Positions 56,036 to 64,000 of a DNA stretch of 64,000 nt are shown here, piece after piece. Below the pieces are notes generated by a model that searched no databases, was not told where the DNA came from, and was given only the letters and a program-made list of their open reading frames with translations. The translations under genes were made by a program, and so were the position numbers. The DNA is from Ariolimax columbianus (Eukaryota; Mollusca; Gastropoda; Stylommatophora; Arionidae). Within the stretch, counting starts at the first letter, position 1. Each line of letters begins with the position of its first letter. The DNA lies in contig JAVGWX010000007.1 of the NCBI GenBank assembly GCA_036924085.1, positions 69,583,360 through 69,647,359 on the forward strand, in the 5' to 3' direction.

Positions 56036-56293
56036 CTGATGGAAAGAAGAAACTTTGTTACCCAATTAATCTGAGATATTTAAAATGTGAAAGAATATAT
56101 GGGAAATGGCATACATAGTAAGACGAAAAATAATCAAATGGTTGAGTCACAAGATGTGTTAGCCAGTTATGTGATGTATTACCAGTAGAGTACAAATCAG
56201 CGTATCCAGAGAGTAACTGACAATAACATTATATCAATGCATGTGATCAACTGTAAGCGATAAACATTTTAAGAAAGAGCTTAGGTAAAGGCT

Positions 56294-56296
<3 letters not shown>

Positions 56297-56351
<55 letters not shown>

Positions 56352-56395
56352 GCACAAACACACGCAAGCACGGACATATAAATATATATATTATC
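56297..56395. repeat. (TA)n(CA)n microsatellite
   Basis: TA run at 56297-56340, a CA/CG-rich stretch, a further short AT run, then TCATCA repeats (56391-56406) that act as the 3' tail of the adjoining LINE-A fragment. Confidence 0.93.
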
Positions 56396-56760
56396 ATCAT
56401 CATCATGTAGCATGTTCTTGACAGATTGGCAATTCCATCTGCAATTAGTCTTCCCGCCTGTGCCATGTTCATGTTTAGGGTGTCCTTCACATTTTGTGCT
56501 CATCTATGCCGTGGTCGGCCTCTGCTTCGCATTCCTGGAACAATGCCCTCCATGAGAGCTTATCCAGTCCATCGTGTTGCTTGATATGGCTAAAAACATC
56601 AGTTTCCGAGACATAGCGGGGCTTAGAAGCCAGTTTTCTTCGACACTCAGATCTTGCAGAATGGTTTTATTTGTTATTTTCTTTACAAAAGATATTTCGA
56701 GAATTCGTCTATAGCATTCGTCTCGAAAGAACCGATTTTCTTTCTTTATATCTGTGTGAT
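56396..56760 (-). mobile_element. LINE-A-type C-terminal fragment, 3' half of an interrupted element
   Basis: On the minus strand this continues '...YGCEPWT' of 59202-59410 as 'ITQIYKERKSV', 'RRILEISFVKKITNKTILQD' and 'LSPAMSRKLMFLAISS'. It then passes through an 'RRGRPRHR'-like segment (frameshifted) to a (GAT)n tail. This is the standard C-terminus of LINE RTs: 'MYGCESWT...RRILRISW...VTN'. A LINE-B copy is inserted between the two halves. Confidence 0.75.
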
Positions 56761-56769
56761 GGTCCATGG

Positions 56770-59192
56770 TTCTTCTTCTTCTTCTTCTGCGTACACAGTC
56801 AGACAGTAACCATTATTTTCTCGAAAAAAGCGGCGGTCATCCTGAGACTCTCGCCACTACCATAGAGCTTGTCTTGCAGTTCCACTGGCAATGGCCACAT
56901 CTGCTCTCTCTGATCCTCGTATGTCGGGCAGTTCTGCAGCAGATGTTCAGTGGTCATTTTACCAGTACCGCACGGGCATTCGTCGGTACACCCTATCTTC
57001 AATTTGTTGAATAGGTGGTACCTCAGTCTGTTGTGGCCAGTGCGAAGTCTGAAGACAACGACCTGCTCTCTTCGGTTCAACTGGTAATAGGCATCGTTTT
57101 TGGTGTAACCAGTATGTTCGGTTTCCCATTTGGTCATGTATCTGGCTTTGATAAGCCGTTTTGACTCTTCGTACGTCATACTGGTATCTGTTTGTGGTAG
57201 CCTTGCACCTTCTTTTGCCAGTCTGTCTGCCTCCTCGTTGCCTTGGATGTTGCAGTGTGACGGAACCCACTGTACCACTACCCTTTTTGGTGCGGACTGC
57301 TGGCACAGTTTGCAGAGTGCTGCTCTTAAGTCATTAAGCTCAGTGTTTTTCTGGCTTTTTAGCGCTGTGACTACTTCGAGAGCATCTGTCAGCAGGACTA
57401 TATGGCTCTCATTTTCACTGTGTGTTACCATTTCTTCCACTGCCACCCTCAGTGCCTCTGCCTCTGCTCTGAAATTGCTTGTGTACTTACCAGTAGCGAA
57501 TGACAGTGTTATTTTTCTGCCATTTGGTAGGTTCAGGAATGCTCCTGCCCCTCCGTTCTGTGTAGTGTTTGTTACAGAACCGTCGGTGTATGCATGGGTC
57601 CAGTCCATGCTTGGGTAGCTTTTTGTTATGAAGCTTAGGGTAGTGTCTCTCCTTTCTTTTTCACTCTGGCAGTTTTTGTTTGCAATACCTGGTATATTTT
57701 CTACCACCTCTGGAAATATATCCTGCCTCCAAGTAGGTTTCCGTACAGTAGTGATGGGTTTTGGTGTTGTTAGTGCGTTTATGGGATCTTCGTGCATCTT
57801 TGCTTTGGCTATTTCTGCAAAGTTTCTCCGCTTTAGTTTCCCATTTCCCAAATTGTTTAGTCTCTGGTACATTGGATGGTCCGTCAGCCTTCTGAGTTTC
57901 TCTGACTGCAGCTGGGCTCTGCAGTCTCTTCTATCGGTCATGGATTGCAATTTTGTAATCTTTTCAAGTTCTACAATTGGCGTTGACTTCATGCCACCTG
58001 TTATAATTCTCATGGCTTGGTTTTGAAGTTTGTTAACTTTATCGAAGTTCGCCTTCGCTGCGGTTGTCCATGCCGCAATGCCATACTCGAGAACTGGTCT
58101 CACTCTTCCAGTGTACAGTTTCTTTAGTATGCCTTCGTCTGCTCCCCAGCTTGTACCAGCAAGTTTCCTCATGATCGCCATTCTTTCTCTGGCTTTCATT
58201 CGGTTTCTCTCAATCTGGCTTTTCCATGTCATGCGCCGATCAAATGTGACTCCCAGATAAGTTGGGTTGTCGTTTGGCTGCAGGATTTTGCCATTCAGAC
58301 TTAATTTGGTACTTTGGGGTTTTAATGAGAGCGAGAATATTGTGCACGTGGTTTTCTCCTCGTTTATTTTGACCAGCCATGAGTTCGCCCACTCTTCCAG
58401 CGATGTTAGGGCCGTCTGTATCCGATTTCTTGCTATGGTGAGATTCTTTTCAGAGGTCCACATAGCCAGATCGTCTGCAAACATTGAGCTATGGACTCTT
58501 CTTGGTATATTCTCTGTAATATCGTTTATATATACCAGGAAGAGTGTGGGTGACAATACTCCCCCTTGGGGTACTCCCTGCTCGAGTGTCACCTTTTTGC
58601 TCATCTGCCCTTGTTCTTGGACTCTGGCCGTTCTTTGTTTGAGGTAGTGGTTGATCCACTTGTACATCTTCCCACAGACATCACTTCTTCTTAGCTTGAC
58701 TCTAAGTCCATCCTTCCAGACTTTGTCAAATGCCTTTTCCAGATCCACCCAAACAGCTACTGTGTGTTTCTGTGCCTGGTAGGCATCTTCTATCTCCTGG
58801 GCTATGAGGATGACCTGGTCCTCAGTGGATCTGTGCTGTCTAAAGCCGGCTTGCTGTGGAATTAGTATTCGTTTTTCTTCCAGATGCCACATCAGTCTGG
58901 TGTTTATCATCCGTTCCATCAGCTTGCCAACACAGCTCAGTAGGCTAATGGGCCTGTATCCATTTGGATCTGTTTTGTCCTTCCCTGTTTTTGGTACTGG
59001 TACCAGTATTGCATCTTTCCATGCCTGGGGTACAATACCCCTTTTCCAGCTTTGGTTCAGGACTGATAGTAGTTTCTTCTTCGCTGTTTGGCCCAGCCCC
59101 ATCAGCATTTCGTTTGTTATCCCGTCTTTTCCGGGAGATGTCCTTTTCTTTAGTGTTCTCATAGCCTCTTCCATTTCGCGCATTGTTAGTTT
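56770..59192 (-). mobile_element. LINE-B insertion, RT and RNase H, with target-site duplication
   Basis: 5'-truncated LINE-B of 2.42 kb. It is flanked by GGTCCATGG at 56761-56769 and 59193-59201 (up to GGTCCATGGTTC at the second site, where the extra bases merge with the GAA tail). The tail complement (TTC)n is at 56770-56788. The target is a LINE-A element: the two halves rejoin in frame as 'YGCEPWT-ITQ'. No stop or frameshift interrupts the RT or RNase H. With the copy at 44561 it is the best preserved LINE-B, pointing to recent mobility. Confidence 0.92.
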
Positions 59193-59411
59193 GGTCCATG
59201 GTTCGCATCCGTACATTGCCATTGGGAATAATAATATTCTGAGGATCTTCCATTTTAATTCTTTGTTACCATTGTGCCACACATTTTGTATACTATTCAG
59301 TTTCTGCATCTCTATGGATAATCGTCTTCTTATTATCCTGGGTTGCATGTTGAGGTTAAATTTTGACAAAATCCCCCTGTGATCGGTCCAACATTCGACA
59401 TCACACCACAT
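56799..59411 (-). CDS. 870-codon chimeric ORF: LINE-A scrap fused to LINE-B RT-RNase H
   Basis: Residues 1-39 are LINE-A endonuclease end ('DVECWTDHRGILSKFNLNMQ'). Residues 40-73 are a LINE-A C-terminal scrap ('LLFPMAMYGCEPWT'). From residue 75 it is LINE-B: RT 75-400 with 'VDLEKAFDKV' (Asp 223) and 'MFADDLAMW' (311-314), thumb to about 550, then RNase H with Asp 610 (THAYTDGS), Glu 650 (FRAEAEAL), Asp 676 (LLTDAL), His 719 and Asp 729 (PSHCNIQGNEEADRLAK). The C-terminal Cys/His segment 'CTDECPCGTGKMTTEHLLQN' completes it. All catalytic residues are present. The fusion to LINE-A residues is an accident of insertion in frame, so the natural N-terminus (endonuclease) is missing. It lies in sense orientation in receptor B intron 2. 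Confidence 0.9.
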   Translation of the reverse strand: MWCDVECWTDHRGILSKFNLNMQPRIIRRRLSIEMQKLNSIQNVWHNGNKELKWKILRILLFPMAMYGCEPWTKLTMREMEEAMRTLKKRTSPGKDGITNEMLMGLGQTAKKKLLSVLNQSWKRGIVPQAWKDAILVPVPKTGKDKTDPNGYRPISLLSCVGKLMERMINTRLMWHLEEKRILIPQQAGFRQHRSTEDQVILIAQEIEDAYQAQKHTVAVWVDLEKAFDKVWKDGLRVKLRRSDVCGKMYKWINHYLKQRTARVQEQGQMSKKVTLEQGVPQGGVLSPTLFLVYINDITENIPRRVHSSMFADDLAMWTSEKNLTIARNRIQTALTSLEEWANSWLVKINEEKTTCTIFSLSLKPQSTKLSLNGKILQPNDNPTYLGVTFDRRMTWKSQIERNRMKARERMAIMRKLAGTSWGADEGILKKLYTGRVRPVLEYGIAAWTTAAKANFDKVNKLQNQAMRIITGGMKSTPIVELEKITKLQSMTDRRDCRAQLQSEKLRRLTDHPMYQRLNNLGNGKLKRRNFAEIAKAKMHEDPINALTTPKPITTVRKPTWRQDIFPEVVENIPGIANKNCQSEKERRDTTLSFITKSYPSMDWTHAYTDGSVTNTTQNGGAGAFLNLPNGRKITLSFATGKYTSNFRAEAEALRVAVEEMVTHSENESHIVLLTDALEVVTALKSQKNTELNDLRAALCKLCQQSAPKRVVVQWVPSHCNIQGNEEADRLAKEGARLPQTDTSMTYEESKRLIKARYMTKWETEHTGYTKNDAYYQLNRREQVVVFRLRTGHNRLRYHLFNKLKIGCTDECPCGTGKMTTEHLLQNCPTYEDQREQMWPLPVELQDKLYGSGESLRMTAAFFEKIMVTV

Positions 59412-59910
59412 AGCCTATGACACCTGCACATCACGTATATCGTTCCTTCTGGTGATGATATAACCGGTTAGGATTGGAACGAGGATGTATTCAGGATGTC
59501 TTGTAATGGGTAGGCAGGCGAACATTGTGTTTGTGATAGTAGGATCGTGTTTGGTTCCCCAACTCAGCAGCTGGAGTCCATTCATTGCTGTTTCATTTCT
59601 CCATGCCGTTTATGTCTTTTGTCCCCTTCCAGCCTCGTGAAAGGTCCCTGCCGTAGCATTGAAATGTATTTCGGACCATAAAACTAATACGATTATTGAG
59701 TTTAGTGCCTCATAGAATATCTCCTTAACATCGGCTGGGTTGCTCTTTGAAGGGACATAGCGTAGAACAGAGTAGCAGTCCTCTAATTTTCCAGTAGAAT
59801 TTGTATAGACATAACGCGGTCTCTGATAACATTTTTACGGTTTGACAAGTTGGCCAACGCGGGGAGACCAGATGATAATTTAAAAACCGGGCTCGTACCT
59901 TTCATTTATC
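59202..59910 (-). mobile_element. LINE-A fragment, 5' half of the interrupted element
   Basis: Minus strand: 'CDVECWTDHRGILSKFNLNM', the end of a LINE-A-type endonuclease, is joined after 'MQKLN' to a C-terminal RT scrap ('GNKELKWKILRILLFPMAMY'), so most of the RT is deleted. Upstream, 59420-59910 aligns with 21830-22290 of receptor A intron 2 (the CTCCTTAACAT block; the TTGACAAGTTG block). The insertion appears to predate the locus duplication. Confidence 0.7.
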
Positions 59911-59922
59911 CCCACCCACTAC

Positions 59923-60486
59923 AGGCCAGAATAGCACAGACAATAGCGGCGCTTGCACGGCTTAACAAAAGCTGGCAAGATAAACGGTTAGCACTACGCA
60001 CGAAAATCAGATTAATGCGTACACTGGTCCTGTCAATATTTCTCTATGAGTATGAGACATGGACAGTTACAGCTGACCTTCAACGCAGGATACAGGCCTC
60101 GGAGATGAGATGTTTCCGAAAACTTTTAAACGTCACGTACAAAGATCGAGTTACAAACGAGGAAATCCGAAATAGAATTACAACGGCAATAAGGCCTTTC
60201 AAAGATCTCTTGGTAACTGTCAAAAGAAGGAAACTCACTTGGTACGGTCACATATCGAGATCAAATGGTCTTGCAAACACAATCCTCCACGGGAAGGTGC
60301 ATGGCAGACGACGAAGAGGCCGGCCCAAAAAGAGATGGGAGGACAACATAAAAGAATGGACCAGTCTCCGACCAGAAGAGTCACAGGCAGCGGCATCTGA
60401 CAGAGAGGGATAGCGTGGAGTTGTGAGGATGTCTTCATGTGTGCCCCAACGACCTCACCGGTTACGGTATGACCTGACCTGACCTG
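59923..60486 (+). mobile_element. LINE-C insertion with (ACCTG)n tail and 5-bp target-site duplication
   Basis: 5'-truncated LINE-C. Its open frame (59850-60413, of which only the part from 59923 is LINE) reads 'ARIAQTIAALARLNKSWQDK', 'YEYETWTVTADLQRRIQASE', 'MRCFRKLLNVTYKDRVTNEE', 'VKRRKLTWYGHISRSNGLAN' and 'RRRRGRPKKRWEDNIKEWTS'. This is the RT C-terminal region after the catalytic box. The 3' end is a run of (GACCT)n at 60471-60486. ACTAC flanks both sides (59918-59922, 60487-60491). Receptor A intron 2 has the uninterrupted site at 22268-22290, so this insertion followed the duplication. Confidence 0.9.
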
Positions 60487-60491
60487 ACTAC

Positions 60492-61115
60492 GGAAGAATT
60501 AACACCCCCGATAAACTGTTATCTGACCCTTACCAAATAGACGTGTCTCATTTAGCGCCGCTTTATCTAAGTTATACCTACCAGTTGTTTAGCCTCCCAA
60601 TGTCGCCCATCTATTAGATCGATACGCTACATAATTAGTTTGTAGCGTTGTAGCGTGTGAATGTCTAAATCGCCTTCAGCTTCCTTCTTTCTCTTGTCTG
60701 AACATGTGTGTTGGGTTTTTCTGGTGGGTCTGAGGTTGGGGCTTGACATGCATTTTGATTTAAACGCGGAATTGTTTCTCTGGTGGTCAACCTCACTATC
60801 TCGTCTTGAACCATCTGTGTCCAATGACAATACTTGGTACAGACAGCTGGTAACAGAGCAGGGTGCGGTGGAGTGTCATAGTGTTCTGAGTGTTTCATCA
60901 TGCTTCGTGTCTTCAATGTTGCAGTGCTGGAGCTACTCGTCTTATCCGTTGAATCAACACATGGTTACAGGTAAGTCTTGATGACGTTTTCAGAATACCT
61001 ACGATACAGTCACCAGACTGCCTTAGGGACACCAGCTCTATAGTTTTCCTCAGGGTTTACTTCTGAATAATTTCTTTTGAACAGATATCTCACAAGGCAA
61101 TGGGGACACCAATTC
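60492..61115. repeat. Intron 2 segment paralogous to receptor A intron, with LINE-A 5'-like part
   Basis: 60492-60960 corresponds to 22280-22660, and 60780-61110 also resembles 12780-12945. It is non-coding: the overlapping frames on both strands at 60627-60981 are not conserved in the paralogue. Confidence 0.65.
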
Positions 61116-62435
61116 TGTTTTTTTTTTTTTTACTATAGCAACTTGCAAGGCGTGCTAACCAGCACGTTCATCATATTTATAATCCTACAAATAAAATGCC
61201 GCTGATTATAGTATTTGTTGGTACATTTGGTTACTGTACAAACAGAACAGTAAGGAGACAAATAGAAGCGATGTACTGGTATGGAGTGGTGGAGATGTGC
61301 AACAATCAAACATGCGTTACGCTTTCTTGTTCTTCGATAGAAAATAGCAGCGAGTGTAGGAGCGCCAGAAAAGACTAATCGGTCTACAATTAAGTGAAAG
61401 AGAAAATTAACAATACTGAAGGAAGTGAACGCTCCATGCAATGACAACGGTAATGAGGAAGATTAGAGAAAATGTTCTGTGTTTTCAGACTTTATCAATC
61501 CGGGCAATACGAGGGAGGGTCTAAACGTAATAAGCATTGAACAATATTAATAAACATCTAAAAAGTAACAGTTTATTTAACTACATATTCTTTTGAAATA
61601 ACAAAAATTATGTGTGCCTTCACTATTGTTGTACATAAGCTAAATAAAAGCAGAAGCTTGCCAAACTAAATCCCCATAACTGTGTTTCAATAGTAGATGC
61701 GAAAAGCCATACTCAATGCAGCAACTATTCTTCGAAGACAACCAAAGCGAATTAACAAAAAGTATCCACTGCAAAATCATCAAATTCACTTCACAGTGCC
61801 TGAAAAAGATATCATATTAAGATTAGCATATCGATGACAGAAACTATATAGATTAACCGGGCATCAGGTCGACGTAACATACATTTAATCAATGGCATAC
61901 TCAAATAGGCCAAAGGTTTCAAACATCTTGCAAGTATTTTCACAATGATTGAAGACTTGATAGAGAGATTGAAACGGGAAGACGAATATACTGTGACTTA
62001 TCAACTGTGACCACTATTTAAATACCAGAACTTCAGCTCAGCAAGAAAATAACATCTGATTGACATTTATTTGTACCAACTATATGCTTCCGGTGTAAAC
62101 CATGGTCGGTATACATGGCCCAGAAAAGGAAAACTACAACCAGAAAATGACATGTCGTAGAAAAGTCATTATTGTGACCAGGAGAAATAAAAGGAGACAT
62201 TGTGAAATTATAAATATGGTGCGAACTACCGGTTGTACTGAATACATATCAAAGCATAAAATTATACGGTTATTTCATGTCAATTCAACCCAATAAGCTA
62301 CTACTAAATACTTAAACATCACATTAATGACAATGCACGAGGAAAACCATGGGGCACATGAATAGATGAAATAAGACACATTCTACAACACAAGTGCTCA
62401 GAACAACCGACGTAGCACACTTGACCCAAGAAAGG
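61116..62435. other. Receptor B-specific intron sequence
   Basis: Starts with a 14-bp poly-T at 61119-61132. No gene, transposon signature or match to receptor A intron was recognised. Confidence 0.4.
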
Positions 62436-62439
62436 TAAC

Positions 62440-62951
62440 GCACACTCCCCACACGGACTCCACCGTGTACAGAGAATTATGAAAGTTACATAAATTGATG
62501 AGAGTGTGGAAGAGCGGTAATGTTAACGCTATTTTGGACACGTTTTGAAACTTTGGAAAACCCTATATATTTTTCTACTGATTGTAAAAGTAAAAATCGA
62601 ACCAGCACACTGGTTTCTGCCGTGACAAAGCGATCTTTATTCCCCAGCCCTATAATCCTTCCAGTAGACCCCATGAGAATGATAGTTTGTTTAAAGTAAT
62701 TTTATTGTTAAGTATAAATTAAATAGTGAACAGGTTAGTATTTATCCTTCAAGAACAGGAGATCAAGTGGATAGCAAGAACTGTATTTGAAGATAATAGA
62801 TTCACAGACACTGAATAGTGGACGTAAGCCAACACAACATTACGAATGGAGAGACTGCGATGGTAACACTTGTTAGGCAACGCCTGAAGTTTTCAAAAGA
62901 AGAAATTATATTGTTGTCCCCTAGAAATACATTTATCAAAATTGTGGAGGC
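62440..62951. repeat. Intron 2 segment paralogous to receptor A 22640-22935 and 23690-24801
   Basis: Aligns with receptor A in two blocks and skips the 37-bp minisatellite and the LINE-B present there. The junction GATTCACAGACACTGAATAG then TGGACGTAAGCC (62799-62830) is the empty site for the LINE-B at 23722-24660. Confidence 0.75.
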
Positions 62952-63923
62952 CAACGGTTCTTAATCTGTTGTCTTCTGACCCTCTATGGGAACGAGAGGC
63001 CCTTTCAGAAAAAAACGAAGGGTTGAAGAAATGTTATGAGCTTTTACATTTAAAATCAAAAGCATAAATAGAAAGACATAAGAGGTAGAAACACAGAAAC
63101 AAGGGGAAATATACCAGAAGTTAATTTAGACAACGTTCTCACAATTAGATAAATGCCGATCAAACATACACTTGGTAGGAGTTCGAGCGGGTATGAAAGG
63201 TGTCGGAGATCACATCACTATTGTCCGTGATTACAGACTTTTGAAAACACTGCAACTGAGACGAATGTCAAAGGATCGTTATCTTAGTAGAAACCGTTTG
63301 AAAAGAGTAGAGTTTGAACTTAGAATAAAACTTTGGACAATTTATCCGCGAATTAACAAGACATCTAAGTGAAATGCAGTGTCAGCCTTTTCATTCCAGA
63401 AAATCATGAGTTTTGTTGAATGTACAACCGATTTTGATATTTGCGTTAGAACCGTCTTCTAACCCTCAAATGGTTTAAATAAACATAAAAAAGTACGGAT
63501 TGTCGAGTAACGGTAAAACCTATTCACAAAGAAATATATTTGATATATACTCGTATAGTTTAATTTAAATTGAACGTTTGTGTGCATCTCATTGTCCTCA
63601 CACTGTGAACTGTGCAAACTGTTATTAACATGATGATGACACTTTCCTAGACTGTAAATTTGGATATGTAATGAAAATAAATTAATAGTGTGAGTTGCAG
63701 ATTCACATTTGAGGCTAAGGGAATGTTATTTTCATTTGATTATATTTTCATGTTTACTAGCAACATATTTCCATTAATATTTTCAATTCAGATATTCTTT
63801 ACTGTTGCGAACACTGAAATAATTTATTAATGAACATTTTCATAGATGAAATATTTTGGTGTCTACGGTAGCAATATATATAATTAAATGGATTCGCTGT
63901 AACGAAAAGGTTAAGAACCGCTG
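62952..63923. mobile_element. hAT-like non-autonomous element at the receptor B exon 2 donor
   Basis: The left end CAACGGTTCTTAATCTG at 62952 and the right end, whose complement is CAGCGGTTCTTAACC at 63923, are hAT-type terminal repeats. They correspond to 24802-25251 of receptor A. The right-hand flank GTGTAGAC (63924-63931) is unchanged between the genes; the left flank has diverged (GGAGGC...). The element is about 520 bp longer than in receptor A, with extra AT-rich sequence at roughly 63200-63850. Either receptor A's copy is internally deleted or receptor B's was enlarged. No transposase was recognised. Confidence 0.7.
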
Positions 63924-63935
63924 GTGTAGACTAAC

Positions 63936-64000
63936 CTTTAAAGGGACCGTTACGCACAGACACCTCTCAAGCGTGATCAATGCTGTCATCCAGCCGTTTA
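63936..64000 (-). CDS. Receptor B, exon 2 (3' part only, cut by window end)
   Basis: The last 65 nt of the TM2-TM3 exon. The minus strand reads 'NGWMTALITLERCLCVTVPL' then Lys, followed by the donor AAG|GTTAGT, the same position and phase as receptor A ('NAWITALITLERCLCVTAPL'). E-R-C is the DRY-equivalent at the end of TM3. The frame is open to the window edge; the rest of the exon and exon 1 must lie beyond 64000. It splices to exon 3 at 56035, skipping a 7.9 kb intron. Confidence 0.85.

Noticed and set aside
56799..59411. 870-codon ORF as a host gene
   Set aside because: Content is LINE-B RT and RNase H plus LINE-A scraps, with a target duplication and GAA tail.
62530..62700. GGTTCGATT on the minus strand as a tRNA box B
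   Set aside because: No box A at a suitable distance, and the paralogous intron segment has lost the motif.

Overview
This is a eukaryotic, intron-containing, repeat-saturated window, most likely from a gastropod mollusc and probably a heterobranch. The clade is inferred from the only host-type coding sequence recognised: a rhodopsin-class GPCR of the chemosensory-receptor type expanded in sea slugs and snails. The LINE, mariner and tetranucleotide-repeat content fits that but does not prove it. No rRNA, tRNA, CRISPR or prokaryotic operon structure was seen.

Host genes: all receptor exons lie on the minus strand. Receptor A can be assembled from three exons with clean splice sites. Exon 1 (TM1) is present twice, at 33528-33738 and 28851-29061. 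Exon 2 (TM2-TM3) is at 25264-25478 and exon 3 (TM4-TM7 and tail) at 5819-6427. Together 211+215+609 nt give an uninterrupted 344-residue protein. A paralogue, receptor B, has exon 3 at 55427-56035 and the end of exon 2 at 63936-64000; its first exon lies beyond the window. The surrounding DNA (mariner remnant, GATA array, LINE 3' end, exon 3, intron segments, a hAT-like element at the exon 2 donor) occurs in the same order around both genes. The window therefore records a duplication of a whole locus, followed by separate transposon insertions in each copy.

Layout: 1-2900, old RTE-like LINE debris and a GT-rich satellite. 2900-6430, mariner remnant, GATA array, LINE-A tail and receptor A exon 3. 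6430-25260, the 18.8 kb intron 2 of receptor A, filled with LINE-A, LINE-B and LINE-C fragments, mariner pieces and minisatellites. 25264-33738, exon 2, intron 1 with a dead Tc1/IS630-like transposase, and the two first exons. 28021-37373, a 4.7 kb direct tandem duplication that created the second exon 1. 36585-53000, mostly LINEs, including the longest LINE-B copy (44560-48343). 53100-64000, receptor B, its LINE-filled intron 2 (chimeric 870-codon ORF at 56799-59411) and the start of its exon 2.

LINE family labels (A, B, C, E, F) are mine, for cross-reference only. LINE-A: 'craniofacial development protein 2-like' endonuclease plus RT. LINE-B: endonuclease, RT and RNase H with a (GAA)n tail. 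LINE-C: RT with pentanucleotide-repeat tails. LINE-E: a single other RT fragment. LINE-F: an RTE-like element. Nothing here looks like a wholly new biological system. The most interesting signals are the duplicated first exon, a hAT-like target site forming part of a splice donor, and paralogous empty sites that date individual insertions.
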